From the NCBI GenBank assembly GCA_964549655.1, contig CAZJXN010000001.1, positions 47,179 to 111,178 of the forward strand: a DNA stretch of 64,000 nucleotides, given 5' to 3'. Every line of letters begins with the position of its first letter. The first letter of the stretch is position 1. The stretch comes from JADJNW01 sp964549655. Its GTDB lineage: Bacteria; Bacteroidota; Bacteroidia; Chitinophagales; Saprospiraceae. This document shows positions 33,810 through 42,007 of this stretch, one piece after another. The notes beneath the pieces were generated by a model. The model did no database searches. It saw only the letters and a list, made by a program, of their open reading frames with translations, and had not been told where the DNA came from. The translations under genes were made by a program, and so were the position numbers.

Positions 33810-34380
33810 AATGTTTTAGGTGGTTTTTGTTTGTTATAGTTTTAAAATTCAAAAAGCGACGCCTACGCTAATTATATGCTATTTTTTTCGGCTAAGACCG
33901 ATTGTTTTTCAACAAAGGTTGGGTTAATCAAATCCAATATTTAATGTTTACGAATATAAAAATGTGCCATAAGCAAGATATTTGTATAGACATTTAATGA
34001 AGAAGACGTAATATCGAAGCCTTTTATTTTGCATGGTATGTGATGAAATCGTTATCTGCGGGTTAAATTTTAGGTATTAGAAGGTAAAAAACACGACAAA
34101 AGCCAAAATTTTAATCAATTTTCAACTTGTTCATTTTTTCGTAAAGTTTTTCATACGCAGTAATCAAGGGATTTTTATACATTTGTGCAGTTTGTTTCGG
34201 GAGGGGAACAGCCATCCAAACAAAAATCTTTTTCACTACTATTTCACCTTATTTTTTGAAGTGTAATTTGGTTGTAGAAGAAAAAATGCGATTTGTCCAT
34301 TTTTTTTCCGACCGTTACACACCAAAATCATTTATTATTGCATCTATTAAATTACTCACACAACCTAACAGAAATTAGAC
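33810..34380. other. 571-nt AT-rich spacer ahead of the ExbB operon
   Basis: No open frame or RNA gene recognised. TACATTTG at 34178-34185 fits the -7 consensus (TANNTTTG) but no good -33 box is seen. If used, the exbB leader would be close to 190 nt. Confidence 0.35.
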
Positions 34381-35211
34381 ATGAGCAAGACAAGAAGTGC
34401 TACTGTTGTTAAAACGCAAGAAAAAGGTAGATTTTCAGCCATTTTTGCATCGATTGTAATTCCGGTTGCTTTTGTGATCGCGCTTTTGGTGTTCCTATTC
34501 GTGATGGGAGCTCCTTCCAACTTTGAAAATAATGATCCGGCAGGTCACCCGAAACCCGGTAACTTTCTCGGCATTATCTACAAAGGCGGACCTATCGTAC
34601 CCCTACTGATTACAGCGTTCCTAACAACGCTCATTTTCAGCATCGAACGCTTCATCACGTTGACCTCAGCAAAAGGCAAAGGCTCGATCGCTGATTTTGT
34701 ACGCCGCATTAAAGCGTATTTGAATGAAAACAACATTGACGCCGCTATCGCAGAATGCGACAAGCAAAAAGGCTCTGTTGCAAACGTGGTAAAAGCCGGC
34801 TTGCTGGAATACCGCGAGATGGTAGCGAATAACGACTTGGCGAAAGACCAAAAGTTGTTGTCCATCCAAAAATCTATTGAAGAAGCCACAGCGCTTGAAA
34901 TGCCAACGCTGGAGCGCAACTTGCCGATTATCTCTACGATTGCTTCGGTAGGTACATTGATTGCCCTGTTAGGCACAGTAATTGGTATGATTAAAGCGTT
35001 CAACGCCTTAGCTGTGGCGGGTACACCGGATCCAGTGGCACTTTCCACCGGTATCTCGGAGGCACTTATCAATACAGCATTGGGTATCGGCACGTCCGCT
35101 ATATCCATCATTGCTTACAACTACTTTACATCGAGAATTGACGGTATGAGCTACAACATTGAAGAAGCAGGGTACAGCATGACGCAAACTTTTGCTTCTC
35201 AGTATCGGTAG
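34381..35211 (+). CDS. exbB: MotA/TolQ/ExbB proton channel protein
   Basis: 276 aa. Four predicted helices: near 20-45, 60-80, 175-200 and 210-240. The ExbB core lies in the C-terminal half: MPTLERNLPIISTIASVGTLIALLGTVIGMIKAF and STGISEALINTALGIGTSAI, including the conserved pore-lining GT and Pro residues. It uses the proton gradient to drive TonB. First gene of an operon with two exbD genes and tonB, spaced 44, 35 and 22 nt. The longer N-terminus with an extra helix is common in Bacteroidota. Confidence 0.92.
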   Translation: MSKTRSATVVKTQEKGRFSAIFASIVIPVAFVIALLVFLFVMGAPSNFENNDPAGHPKPGNFLGIIYKGGPIVPLLITAFLTTLIFSIERFITLTSAKGKGSIADFVRRIKAYLNENNIDAAIAECDKQKGSVANVVKAGLLEYREMVANNDLAKDQKLLSIQKSIEEATALEMPTLERNLPIISTIASVGTLIALLGTVIGMIKAFNALAVAGTPDPVALSTGISEALINTALGIGTSAISIIAYNYFTSRIDGMSYNIEEAGYSMTQTFASQYR

Positions 35212-35255
35212 GTAAGGCGTACATTTTTTGAATCGCAGCATTCAACATTTAAATT

Positions 35256-35855
35256 ATGTCAAAAGTAAAAGTCAAAAGACAAAATGCGTTCATTGACATG
35301 ACCGCCATGTGCGACGTAGCGTTTCTGTTGCTCACATTTTTTATTCTAACGGCTAAGTTCAAACCCAACGAAGCAGTACAAGTGGACATTCCAGCTTCCC
35401 GGGCGCAAATTCCATTGCCTGATAAAGATATCATGCTCATAGCAGTAGATACCGACGGCAAAATTTTCTTTGGTGTAGACGACCAGAACACGCGGCTGGC
35501 TATGCTAAACGAGATTGCTAAAAAATGGAGTTTTCAAGTGGACGCCGACCAACAGCGCACGTTCCAGTTGATGGACCAATTTGGTTTGCCAATGGCGCAG
35601 ATGCCGCAGTATTTGAGCTTAAAAGATGAAGACCGAAGAAGCTACAAGCAGCCGGGTTTGGTGGTGACGGATTCTATCAATGAATTGAGTGACTTGGTAC
35701 AGTTTGCGCGCGTTGCTAATCCAAAGTTGCGCATCGCTATCCGAGCCGACAAAGCTGCCAACTACGAGGACGTGGACCGAGTCATTGAAACGCTCAGAGA
35801 ACGCAAGATTAATCGTTTTAACCTGATTACCTCCGCTAAAATTGCAGCCGAGTAA
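35256..35855 (+). CDS. exbD: ExbD/TolR-type biopolymer transport protein, copy 1
   Basis: 199 aa. Short cytoplasmic tail with a basic stretch, one membrane helix near 15-40 that carries the proton-relay Asp (IDMTAMCDVAFLLLTFFILTAKF), then a periplasmic ExbD domain of about 150 residues. The periplasmic domain contains an insert (QMPQYLSLKDEDRRSYKQPG) not seen in copy 2. It is part of the exbB-exbD-exbD-tonB operon. Two different ExbD proteins can mix in one complex in Bacteroidota; stoichiometry is not visible here. Confidence 0.9.
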   Translation: MSKVKVKRQNAFIDMTAMCDVAFLLLTFFILTAKFKPNEAVQVDIPASRAQIPLPDKDIMLIAVDTDGKIFFGVDDQNTRLAMLNEIAKKWSFQVDADQQRTFQLMDQFGLPMAQMPQYLSLKDEDRRSYKQPGLVVTDSINELSDLVQFARVANPKLRIAIRADKAANYEDVDRVIETLRERKINRFNLITSAKIAAE

Positions 35856-35890
35856 AGGGTATTTTTTAAAAGCCAAAAAGCACAACAGTC

Positions 35891-36424
35891 ATGGCAGAAA
35901 TTAATACGGGTAAGAAAGGTGCCCCACGGGTGGACCTTACTGCAATGGTGGATTTGGGCTTCCTATTGATCACTTTCTTCATGCTCTCTACGACCATGAA
36001 TAAGCCGAAAACGATGGAAATCATCAAACCGGCGAAAGAAACGGAAGACCCACCGGAAATAAAAAAGTCGAAAACACTTACTTTATTACTGGCTGAGCGA
36101 AACAAGGTTCTGTGGTACGTCGGTGCCGATGATGATGCGTTGAACATCGAAATGGATTCTGCTGACTTTTCCAAAGAGGGCATTCGTAAGGTTATCTTGC
36201 GCCGTCAGAAGGAAGTAGCCCAAAAGTGGGGTAACAAAGACGAACTCATCGTGCTCATCAAGTCAATGCCAACTGCCAAGTATAAGAACATGGTAGATAT
36301 ACTGGACGAAATGAACATTACAGACACGAAAAAGTACGCACTCGTAGAGATGGACGGTCTTGATTCACTGATTGCTTATGGTAGCGGCGCAGCCCCTCCT
36401 CCGGCACCCAGCGGGTCGAATTAA
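35891..36424 (+). CDS. exbD: ExbD/TolR-type biopolymer transport protein, copy 2
   Basis: 177 aa. Membrane helix about 15-40 with the conserved Asp (VDLTAMVDLGFLLITFFMLSTTM), periplasmic ExbD domain with ELIVLIKSMPTAKYKNMVDILDEM, and a short Pro-rich tail (AAPPPAPSG). It is clearly different from copy 1 outside the helix, so it is an old paralogue, not a recent duplication. It sits 35 nt after copy 1 and 22 nt before tonB. Confidence 0.9.
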   Translation: MAEINTGKKGAPRVDLTAMVDLGFLLITFFMLSTTMNKPKTMEIIKPAKETEDPPEIKKSKTLTLLLAERNKVLWYVGADDDALNIEMDSADFSKEGIRKVILRRQKEVAQKWGNKDELIVLIKSMPTAKYKNMVDILDEMNITDTKKYALVEMDGLDSLIAYGSGAAPPPAPSGSN

Positions 36425-36446
36425 TCACAACGCAAATAGTTGATTT

Positions 36447-37283
36447 ATGATGAATCGAAATGAAATTTTAAAAGCGGATTTGGACGATATCGTATTTGCG
36501 GGGCGCAATCAGGAGTATGGTGCCTATGTGCTGCGTAAAAAATACGATCGGCAAATCGTGCGGAGTGCTATCTGGGGTACGCTGGTATTGTTACTGTTGG
36601 TATTTTACCCGATCATAGCAAGTGGTCTTCAAAGTCTGCTTCAATCAGAAGAAGATGAACTGCTTATGAAAGAGGTCGTACTGGCAGAGCCGCCCCCACT
36701 GGATCCTGATAAGCCACCACCACCGCCACCACCGCCACCCGCTGCTCCACCACCCAAGGCAAGTATTCGATTTGTACCGCCGGTGGTGAAGAAAGACGAG
36801 GAGGTGAAGGAAGAAGAAGAGGAAGTCATCCCTCCGGATATCCCAGATGATGTCCAGATTGCAGACAAAACACAGGAAGGCGAAAGAACGACGGACTTGG
36901 TAGAACCAGAACCGGAAGCACCGGTGGAAGCCGTTGTGGAAGAACCAAAGGAAGACGTGAACAAAGTCTACACTTTCGTGGAACAGCAGCCGGAATACCC
37001 GGAAGGAACGGCAGCCCTCATGAAGTGGATTGGTTCTAACCTTACTTACCCAGCCATCGCCCGTGAAAACGGAATCGAAGGCACGGTGTACGTAGGTTTT
37101 GTGGTAGAAAAAAACGGTTCCATCACCGATGTGCAAGTGAAAAGAGGCGTAGTAGGTGGTAAAGTCTTAGATGACGAAGCAGTACGAGTCGTGAAAAAAA
37201 TGCCAGCTTGGAAACCCGGTAAGCAGAATGGACGTGCCGTGCGAGTACTCTTTACGCTGCCAGTGAAGTTCAAACTGAGCTAA
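36447..37283 (+). CDS. tonB: energy transducer TonB
   Basis: 278 aa. A cytoplasmic N-terminus (FAGRNQEYGAYVLRKKY) and one membrane helix (about 35-58), then a Pro-rich periplasmic span with a run of nine prolines and E/P/V-rich repeats (about 75-165). The TonB C-terminal domain follows: YPAIARENGIEGTVYVGFVV and AVRVVKKMPAWKPGKQNG. It links the ExbB/ExbD complex to receptors such as the one at 22467-24937. The last gene of the operon, followed at once by a terminator. Confidence 0.93.
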   Translation: MMNRNEILKADLDDIVFAGRNQEYGAYVLRKKYDRQIVRSAIWGTLVLLLLVFYPIIASGLQSLLQSEEDELLMKEVVLAEPPPLDPDKPPPPPPPPPAAPPPKASIRFVPPVVKKDEEVKEEEEEVIPPDIPDDVQIADKTQEGERTTDLVEPEPEAPVEAVVEEPKEDVNKVYTFVEQQPEYPEGTAALMKWIGSNLTYPAIARENGIEGTVYVGFVVEKNGSITDVQVKRGVVGGKVLDDEAVRVVKKMPAWKPGKQNGRAVRVLFTLPVKFKLS

Positions 37284-37305
37284 AAACCTTTTTGGTAAAA
37301 CAAGC

Positions 37306-37347
37306 AAGTAGAAGGCATTGACTGAACAAAGCAATGCCTTTCTACTT
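37306..37347 (+). terminator. terminator of the exbB-exbD-exbD-tonB operon
   Basis: AAGTAGAAGGCATTG pairs with CAATGCCTTTCTACTT with one bulged base; an 11-nt loop. It follows the tonB stop by 22 nt. Confidence 0.75.
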
Positions 37348-37366
37348 CTTATGCGAATATCAGGTT

Positions 37367-37521
37367 AACCCCGAAGGGGTGATATATTTATAGACAATTG
37401 ACAATCAACGGGTTTTGAACCCCGACGGGGTGACACATTATACGTAAATAGTGTCACCCCGCTGGGGTTCAAAGTAAATTTTGTCGGTTTTTTTATAAAT
37501 ATGCCACCCCGTCGGGGTTAA
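37367..37521. repeat. four copies of an AACCCCGACGGGGTG palindrome
   Basis: Copies at 37367-37382, 37415-37436, 37451-37472 (inverted) and 37503-37521 (inverted), each with a CCCC...GGGG stem. Copies 2 and 3 form a 22-nt arm pair with two mismatches and a 14-nt loop. The element is a REP-like palindrome. The rest of the 304-nt spacer is AT-rich. Confidence 0.8.
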
Positions 37522-37587
37522 TTCCATTCATTTGAAGGGGTTTTTGACCATTTTTAACCCGATATTCGCATTTCTTATAAATGCATC

Positions 37588-37770
37588 ATGACACTCAAAA
37601 AAATACTACGTTATCTGTTGGCTGCTGCATACGTTACCCTCGGTAGCGTTATTCTTTTTGGTGCCAACTACTTTTTTATCCCAGATAAAAGCTTGAAAAT
37701 TATATTAGGCGTGGCTTGTATTGCGTACGGCATTTTTCGGGCTTATCGCGCTTACGTAAATACGCTTTGA
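37588..37770 (+). CDS. small two-helix membrane protein, 60 aa
   Basis: MTLKKILRY start, then two hydrophobic helices (about 8-28 and 34-52) and a basic end (FRAYRAYVNTL). The reading is too regular to be a chance frame: good membrane helices with a positive inside, a central turn FFIPDKSL, and a stop right after. It stands alone between the TonB operon and the PstS-like gene and is flanked on both sides by palindromic repeat clusters. Function unknown. Confidence 0.6.
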   Translation: MTLKKILRYLLAAAYVTLGSVILFGANYFFIPDKSLKIILGVACIAYGIFRAYRAYVNTL

Positions 37771-37864
37771 GCAAATTTGCTAATCCCGCTTTACAGGATA
37801 AATTACTGTTAATCACTTGATTGAAATGCTGATATTTGTAAAAATCAATCGAATCCTGTTTTAA

Positions 37865-37961
37865 GGTGCAACGCACCGAAATATCATTCGCATAAGATGA
37901 CGGTGCGCTGCACCCAAACGAGCATAGGTTTTATTTTACAAATATTAGGGTGCGCTGCACC
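37865..37961. repeat. three copies of a GGTGCGCTGCACC palindrome
   Basis: GGTGCAACGCACCG (37865-37878), CGGTGCGCTGCACC (37901-37914, inverted to the first, 22 nt apart) and GGGTGCGCTGCACC (37948-37961). A different repeat family from the CCCCG palindromes upstream of the 60-aa gene. Confidence 0.78.
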
Positions 37962-38128
37962 AGTTTGCCTAATAATAGTTCCTAACTTTTGAATGCGCCA
38001 TCGCTGTTAAATTTTTAATAAAAAAAGCACATAACCCTTTGATATTTAAGATTTAATTAATAAAACTGTATGTTACTTTATCTTGTTTTTAAGTCTAAAT
38101 AAATATATAAACGAGGAGATTAAAATTG

Positions 38129-39085
38129 ATGAGGTATTCTAAAGGAAAATGGCTGATTTTAATAGGGATGTTATGCTTGCTTGCTTGTAATCAAAAAGCA
38201 GGACAGCAGGAAGCAAATACCCCTTCTTCGGGCGAAGTAAAGTTGTCAGTAGATGAGACCCTCTACCCGTTGCTGGATGCAGAAAAAACGATTTTCGAGA
38301 ACTTGAACCCCAAAGCCCGCGTTGTTATAAAATATACATCGGAAACAGAAGCATTAAAAGATTTAGTAGAACAGACCGTACCGGTTATCGTGGTCGGAAG
38401 GCAATTGACGGAAGAAGAAAAGAATTATATTGATAAAAAAAACATGGTGCCTCGTTATACAAAAATAGCAACGGATGCGGTAGTCGCTATTGTAAATCCG
38501 AATAATCGGGATACAGCACTGTTATTTTCAAAGTTGCTGCAAATTGTAAAAGGAGAAGCTAAAACTTGGAAAGCAGTAAACCCAAGCTCTTCGTTGGGAA
38601 ATATTGATTTGGTATTTGATAGTCAAAATTCGGGTACGGTCAGCTATATTCTAAATTTAACCCAACAAACTGCACTTCCGCAAAACGCCTATGCAACCAA
38701 ATCGAACGAAGAAACACTCAATTATGTAGCCACTCATCCCAACGCCATTGGCATCATCGGTTGGAGTTGGTTGAGTGATTCGGATGACCCGATTACGCAG
38801 AAGTTTGAAAAACTAATCCGAATCGTAGCATTGACGGCGAGAGCTACGGATGGAAATGAGATAAAAACGTTCTATAAGCCCTATCAAGGAAGCCTGTCAG
38901 ATGGCTCTTATCCCTTGGCACGCGAAGTCTACATCATTAATTGTGAAGGACGAAGTGGCTTGGGAACTGGTTTTTCTTCTTATATAGCAAGTCAGCCCGG
39001 ACAGCGCATTTTACTCAAAGCAGGGGTGCTACCGGCTTATATGCCGAATCGAGATATAGAATTTGTAAATAAACCGTTAGAATAA
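38129..39085 (+). CDS. PstS-like phosphate-binding lipoprotein without transporter
   Basis: About 318 aa. The ATG at 38129 is preceded by AGGAG at 38114-38118, an unusual clear Shine-Dalgarno. Lipobox LCLLACNQKAG (Cys about 20). The body is a PstS-type periplasmic binding fold: LSVDETLYPLLDAEKTIFENLNP, VVGRQLTEEE, DAVVAIVNPNN, FDSQNSGTVSYIL, IGIIGWSWLSD and PLAREVYIINCEG. No pstC/A/B genes are near. It lies between the TonB operon and a TPR protein, a set that recurs in Bacteroidota as I recall. Its role may be substrate capture or signalling for the TonB system; that is inference. Confidence 0.85.
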   Translation: MRYSKGKWLILIGMLCLLACNQKAGQQEANTPSSGEVKLSVDETLYPLLDAEKTIFENLNPKARVVIKYTSETEALKDLVEQTVPVIVVGRQLTEEEKNYIDKKNMVPRYTKIATDAVVAIVNPNNRDTALLFSKLLQIVKGEAKTWKAVNPSSSLGNIDLVFDSQNSGTVSYILNLTQQTALPQNAYATKSNEETLNYVATHPNAIGIIGWSWLSDSDDPITQKFEKLIRIVALTARATDGNEIKTFYKPYQGSLSDGSYPLAREVYIINCEGRSGLGTGFSSYIASQPGQRILLKAGVLPAYMPNRDIEFVNKPLE

Positions 39086-39148
39086 TATATTTTTATCGCA
39101 ACGTGTAAGTTGACGTTTTATATGGTTTCACAAAAAATGGCTCAAAAA

Positions 39149-40789
39149 ATGAAAAAAATAAGTGCTTTAATCGTTCTCAGCTTTTTGGCGCTGCAAGTAG
39201 TATTCAGCCAAAGTGCTCCTATCAAGGAAGCAAAAATGCATTTGGATAATGAAAACTACACTGCTGCTCAAAAAAACCTGACTGACTACATCGCTAAGAA
39301 CCCAAAAGATATAGGCGAAGCTTATTATTACTTGGGGGAAAGCTATTACATAGAAGGCGAAAAAGTAGACCTGGCCCGCGAACAGTGGAATAAAGGGATA
39401 GCCTTAGATAGCAGAAGTGCTTACAACCGCGTGGGCATTGGTAAATTGTTATTGGATGACAATAAACCTGCCGAAGCAGCAAAAGAATTTGCGTTGGCGA
39501 TTCGCTATTCTAAAGAATCTCCTGCCATTTATTCTGTAATCGGTACTTCCTATTTGAATACTAAAAATCCAAAGCCGGACCAGGCTGTGATTTATCTCAA
39601 TAAAGCTCGGGATGGGGACCCTAAAAGTTCTCAGTATTTAGTGCAATTAGGCGATGCTTATGGTGCGCAGAATGAGAGTGGCAAAGCTATGACGAACTAT
39701 GAATTTGCTTCTGAAAAAGATAAAAACAACCCGGAAGTAATTGTGAAAATGGCGCGTATCTGGGCACGCACGACGCAAAAGGAGCAAGCGGTTGCAAAAT
39801 TAGAAGAAGCAATTTCCAAATTTCCAAGTTATGCACCGGCATATAAAGATTTGGTAGAATTATATGTTCAACAAGGTAAATCCAGCAAAGTAACGCCATT
39901 GTTGCAAAAATATGTGCAATTGGCAGGTACAGATTTACCGGCACGCAAGCGTTATGTGAAATACCTCGCTTTCCAAGCAAAGGATTATGATTTGACGATT
40001 GCAGAAGGGAATCGCGTGTTGCAGGAAGACCCAAGCGATTACACCATGTACCGTTGGTTAGGTTGGGCGTATGCCGAGAAAAAGCAATACCAGGAAGCAT
40101 ACGATGCGCTGACGAAATACTTCGATGGTGTCAATGCAAAAGGTGGCACTGCTTCTGCAACGGAGTATAACTATTATGCAACTGCCGCTTCCAACATTGG
40201 TAAGCAAGATGTAGCAGTGGCTACTTATCGGAGAATATTAGAAACAGACTCTACCCGTACGGACGTATACGACCTAATTGGCAAATTATATTTTGACAGC
40301 AAAATGTACACCGAAGCAGCGGCTTCTTATGAAGAAAAAATAGGAAAAGGCTTGGGTAAAGCAGCGGATTACGTGACACTAGGTCGGTCTTACGAAAAGC
40401 TCAAAAATTATACAAAAGCAGATTCTGCGTTTGCGAAAGTAAATGAACTATCACCTACCTATGTATATGCGTATAATATGCGTGCCAGAATTGCGCTTGA
40501 TGTAGATAGCACAGGCACATTGTTTTTGGCAAAGCCGCAATATGAGAAAATTATTGAACTTTCTAATACCGACGAGAAGTTCAAAACCGATAAGACTTAT
40601 AAGAGTTACTTAGCAGACGCTTATGCTTATATGGGTGCTTACACGTTCAACTCTACTCAGAATACTACTGAGGCACTCGCTTTAATAGACAAAGCACTTG
40701 GTATTGAGCCAGAAAATACGCTGGCGAAATATTACAAAGAGCAACTTGCGAAAGCCGCCGCTACCAATACCAAAGGCAATCGAAAATGA
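39149..40789 (+). CDS. secreted TPR-repeat protein
   Basis: 546 aa from the ATG at 39149, where a clean signal peptide begins (KKISALIVLSFLALQVVFSQ); the open frame from a TTG at 39110 adds 13 residues. The rest is a string of tetratricopeptide repeats with consensus W/L...A...P (for example AYYYLGESYYIEGEKVDLA, YNRVGIGKLLLDDNKPAEAA, YRWLGWAYAEKKQYQEAYDAL, YVTLGRSYEKLKNYTKADSA). It is periplasmic or outer-membrane attached and gives a protein-binding surface. It follows the PstS-like gene by 63 nt and ends at a terminator. Confidence 0.85.
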   Translation: MKKISALIVLSFLALQVVFSQSAPIKEAKMHLDNENYTAAQKNLTDYIAKNPKDIGEAYYYLGESYYIEGEKVDLAREQWNKGIALDSRSAYNRVGIGKLLLDDNKPAEAAKEFALAIRYSKESPAIYSVIGTSYLNTKNPKPDQAVIYLNKARDGDPKSSQYLVQLGDAYGAQNESGKAMTNYEFASEKDKNNPEVIVKMARIWARTTQKEQAVAKLEEAISKFPSYAPAYKDLVELYVQQGKSSKVTPLLQKYVQLAGTDLPARKRYVKYLAFQAKDYDLTIAEGNRVLQEDPSDYTMYRWLGWAYAEKKQYQEAYDALTKYFDGVNAKGGTASATEYNYYATAASNIGKQDVAVATYRRILETDSTRTDVYDLIGKLYFDSKMYTEAAASYEEKIGKGLGKAADYVTLGRSYEKLKNYTKADSAFAKVNELSPTYVYAYNMRARIALDVDSTGTLFLAKPQYEKIIELSNTDEKFKTDKTYKSYLADAYAYMGAYTFNSTQNTTEALALIDKALGIEPENTLAKYYKEQLAKAAATNTKGNRK

Positions 40790-40814
40790 TGTTTTTTAAA
40801 ATATAATATAAATA

Positions 40815-40846
40815 GAAAGGGAATCAGCTTCGTCGGGTTCCCTTTC
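40815..40846 (+). terminator. terminator of the TPR gene
   Basis: GAAAGGGAA and TTCCCTTTC form a 9-bp stem with a 14-nt loop, followed by T-rich sequence. Confidence 0.7.
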
Positions 40847-40946
40847 TCATTTCTAATAATAGGAATTTCAATGCACGAAAATATGTATTTTATGAACAAT
40901 TCCTTGCTTTTCAATGTGTTCCGATATCCGACTTCTGACTTCTAAA

Positions 40947-40979
40947 TTGATATAAGTACCAACTTTCTTTTTATTTTTG
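40947..40979 (+). promoter_or_regulatory. promoter of the 40997 gene
   Basis: TTG at 40947-40949, a 22-nt spacer and TATTTTTG at 40972-40979, an exact match to TANNTTTG, 17 nt before the start codon. Confidence 0.45.
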
Positions 40980-40996
40980 AATGAAAATTTAGACCT

Positions 40997-42007
40997 ATGA
41001 TAGGTAAATCCCCCATGTTTGCAGAAGAGTGGTTCTCTCTGTTTATAAAAGGACAAAAAGTACCGGCGCGTTACAGCGAATTGAAGAGTGACTTTATTTT
41101 AAAAACGCTGGAAACTTTAGAGAAACGAATTGTAGAACGGTTTCCAGATTCCGGCTTGAGCAAAGTATGCGCAGAGTTGCGCGTGGTAGGCATCGGCGTA
41201 GACCAATTGATACAGCGATTGGCAAAACCTATTTGGAGTATTCGGATTGTCGTTTTACTGTTAAGTCTGCTGTTTATAAGCATTGTAGTCGCCATTTTTG
41301 TCAATATTTCCCAACAGTTATCTACCAAAGTAGACGGTATTTTTGATTTGTTGCAAGGCGTAGAAGCGGGTATAAACGAAGTTATTTTTCTTTCGATTGC
41401 ACTTTATTTTTTGGGTACGCTGGAAGGAAGGCTCAAACGTTACGCGGCTTTGAGAGCGTTGCACCGCCTGCGCAGTATCGCCCACGTGGTGGATATGCAC
41501 CAGCTCACTAAAGACCCTGCTTTTTTGCTCTTACCGCCCAGCCCGACCGATTCTTCGCCGCAACGCATTATGACCTCCTACCTCTTGACCCGTTATTTGG
41601 ACTATTGTTCCGAATTACTTTCCATCACTAGCAAACTGGCTGCTTTACATGCCCAATATCTCAATGATCCTATTGTTTTGAATGCAGTGAACGACATAGA
41701 AACCTTAGCGCACGGGCTTTCTGGTAAAATTTGGCAAAAAATTATGATTCTGGACATCGCCATTCCGAGAGGTGACTTGGAGGCGGAGGGATTTAGAGAA
41801 AAAGAGACCGAGCAAAAGAAAAACAGGTGTTACCTTTATAAAGTAACACCTGTTTTGCTATCAAATCAGCAAATTATTATTTCTCTATGTCCAAATCCTT
41901 CGCTACGCCCGTCTCCGAGCTTCCATATTTTCGTTTCCAATAAAAGTAGAATGGCGTTCCGATTAAAATTAAAAACAAGCCAATCCCCGCCTCTCGCGGA
42001 CGAGTAA
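40997..42007 (+). CDS. unknown two-helix membrane protein, frame reads past its terminator
   Basis: The first roughly 265 residues look real: soluble start (WFSLFIKGQKVPARYSEL), two helices (about 80-105 and 125-145), then an amphipathic cytoplasmic domain (RYLDYCSELLSITSKLAAL, LAHGLSGKIWQKIMILDIAIPRG). I do not recognise the family. From about residue 275 the frame passes through a terminator hairpin (41821-41855) and runs antisense into the permease gene, giving a nonsense tail. The true end is probably near 41800; the frame-3 TAG around 41792 would end it after a one-base shift. A stop lost or a sequence error is likely. Confidence 0.6.
   Translation: MIGKSPMFAEEWFSLFIKGQKVPARYSELKSDFILKTLETLEKRIVERFPDSGLSKVCAELRVVGIGVDQLIQRLAKPIWSIRIVVLLLSLLFISIVVAIFVNISQQLSTKVDGIFDLLQGVEAGINEVIFLSIALYFLGTLEGRLKRYAALRALHRLRSIAHVVDMHQLTKDPAFLLLPPSPTDSSPQRIMTSYLLTRYLDYCSELLSITSKLAALHAQYLNDPIVLNAVNDIETLAHGLSGKIWQKIMILDIAIPRGDLEAEGFREKETEQKKNRCYLYKVTPVLLSNQQIIISLCPNPSLRPSPSFHIFVSNKSRMAFRLKLKTSQSPPLADE
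41821..41855. terminator. bidirectional terminator between convergent genes
   Basis: AAACAGGTGTTAC and GTAACACCTGTTT form a perfect 13-bp stem with a 9-nt loop, A-rich before and T-rich after. It lies just past the permease stop (41877) and inside the open frame of the 40997 gene. Confidence 0.85.

Noticed and set aside
35256..36424. Assembly duplication of exbD
   Set aside because: The two proteins differ strongly outside the membrane helix; they are real paralogues.
36641..36964. Reverse-strand frame rich in Ser and Gly
   Set aside because: Antisense shadow of the proline-rich part of tonB.
37367..37521. CRISPR array
   Set aside because: Repeats are palindromes of different length and orientation with unequal spacers; no cas genes.
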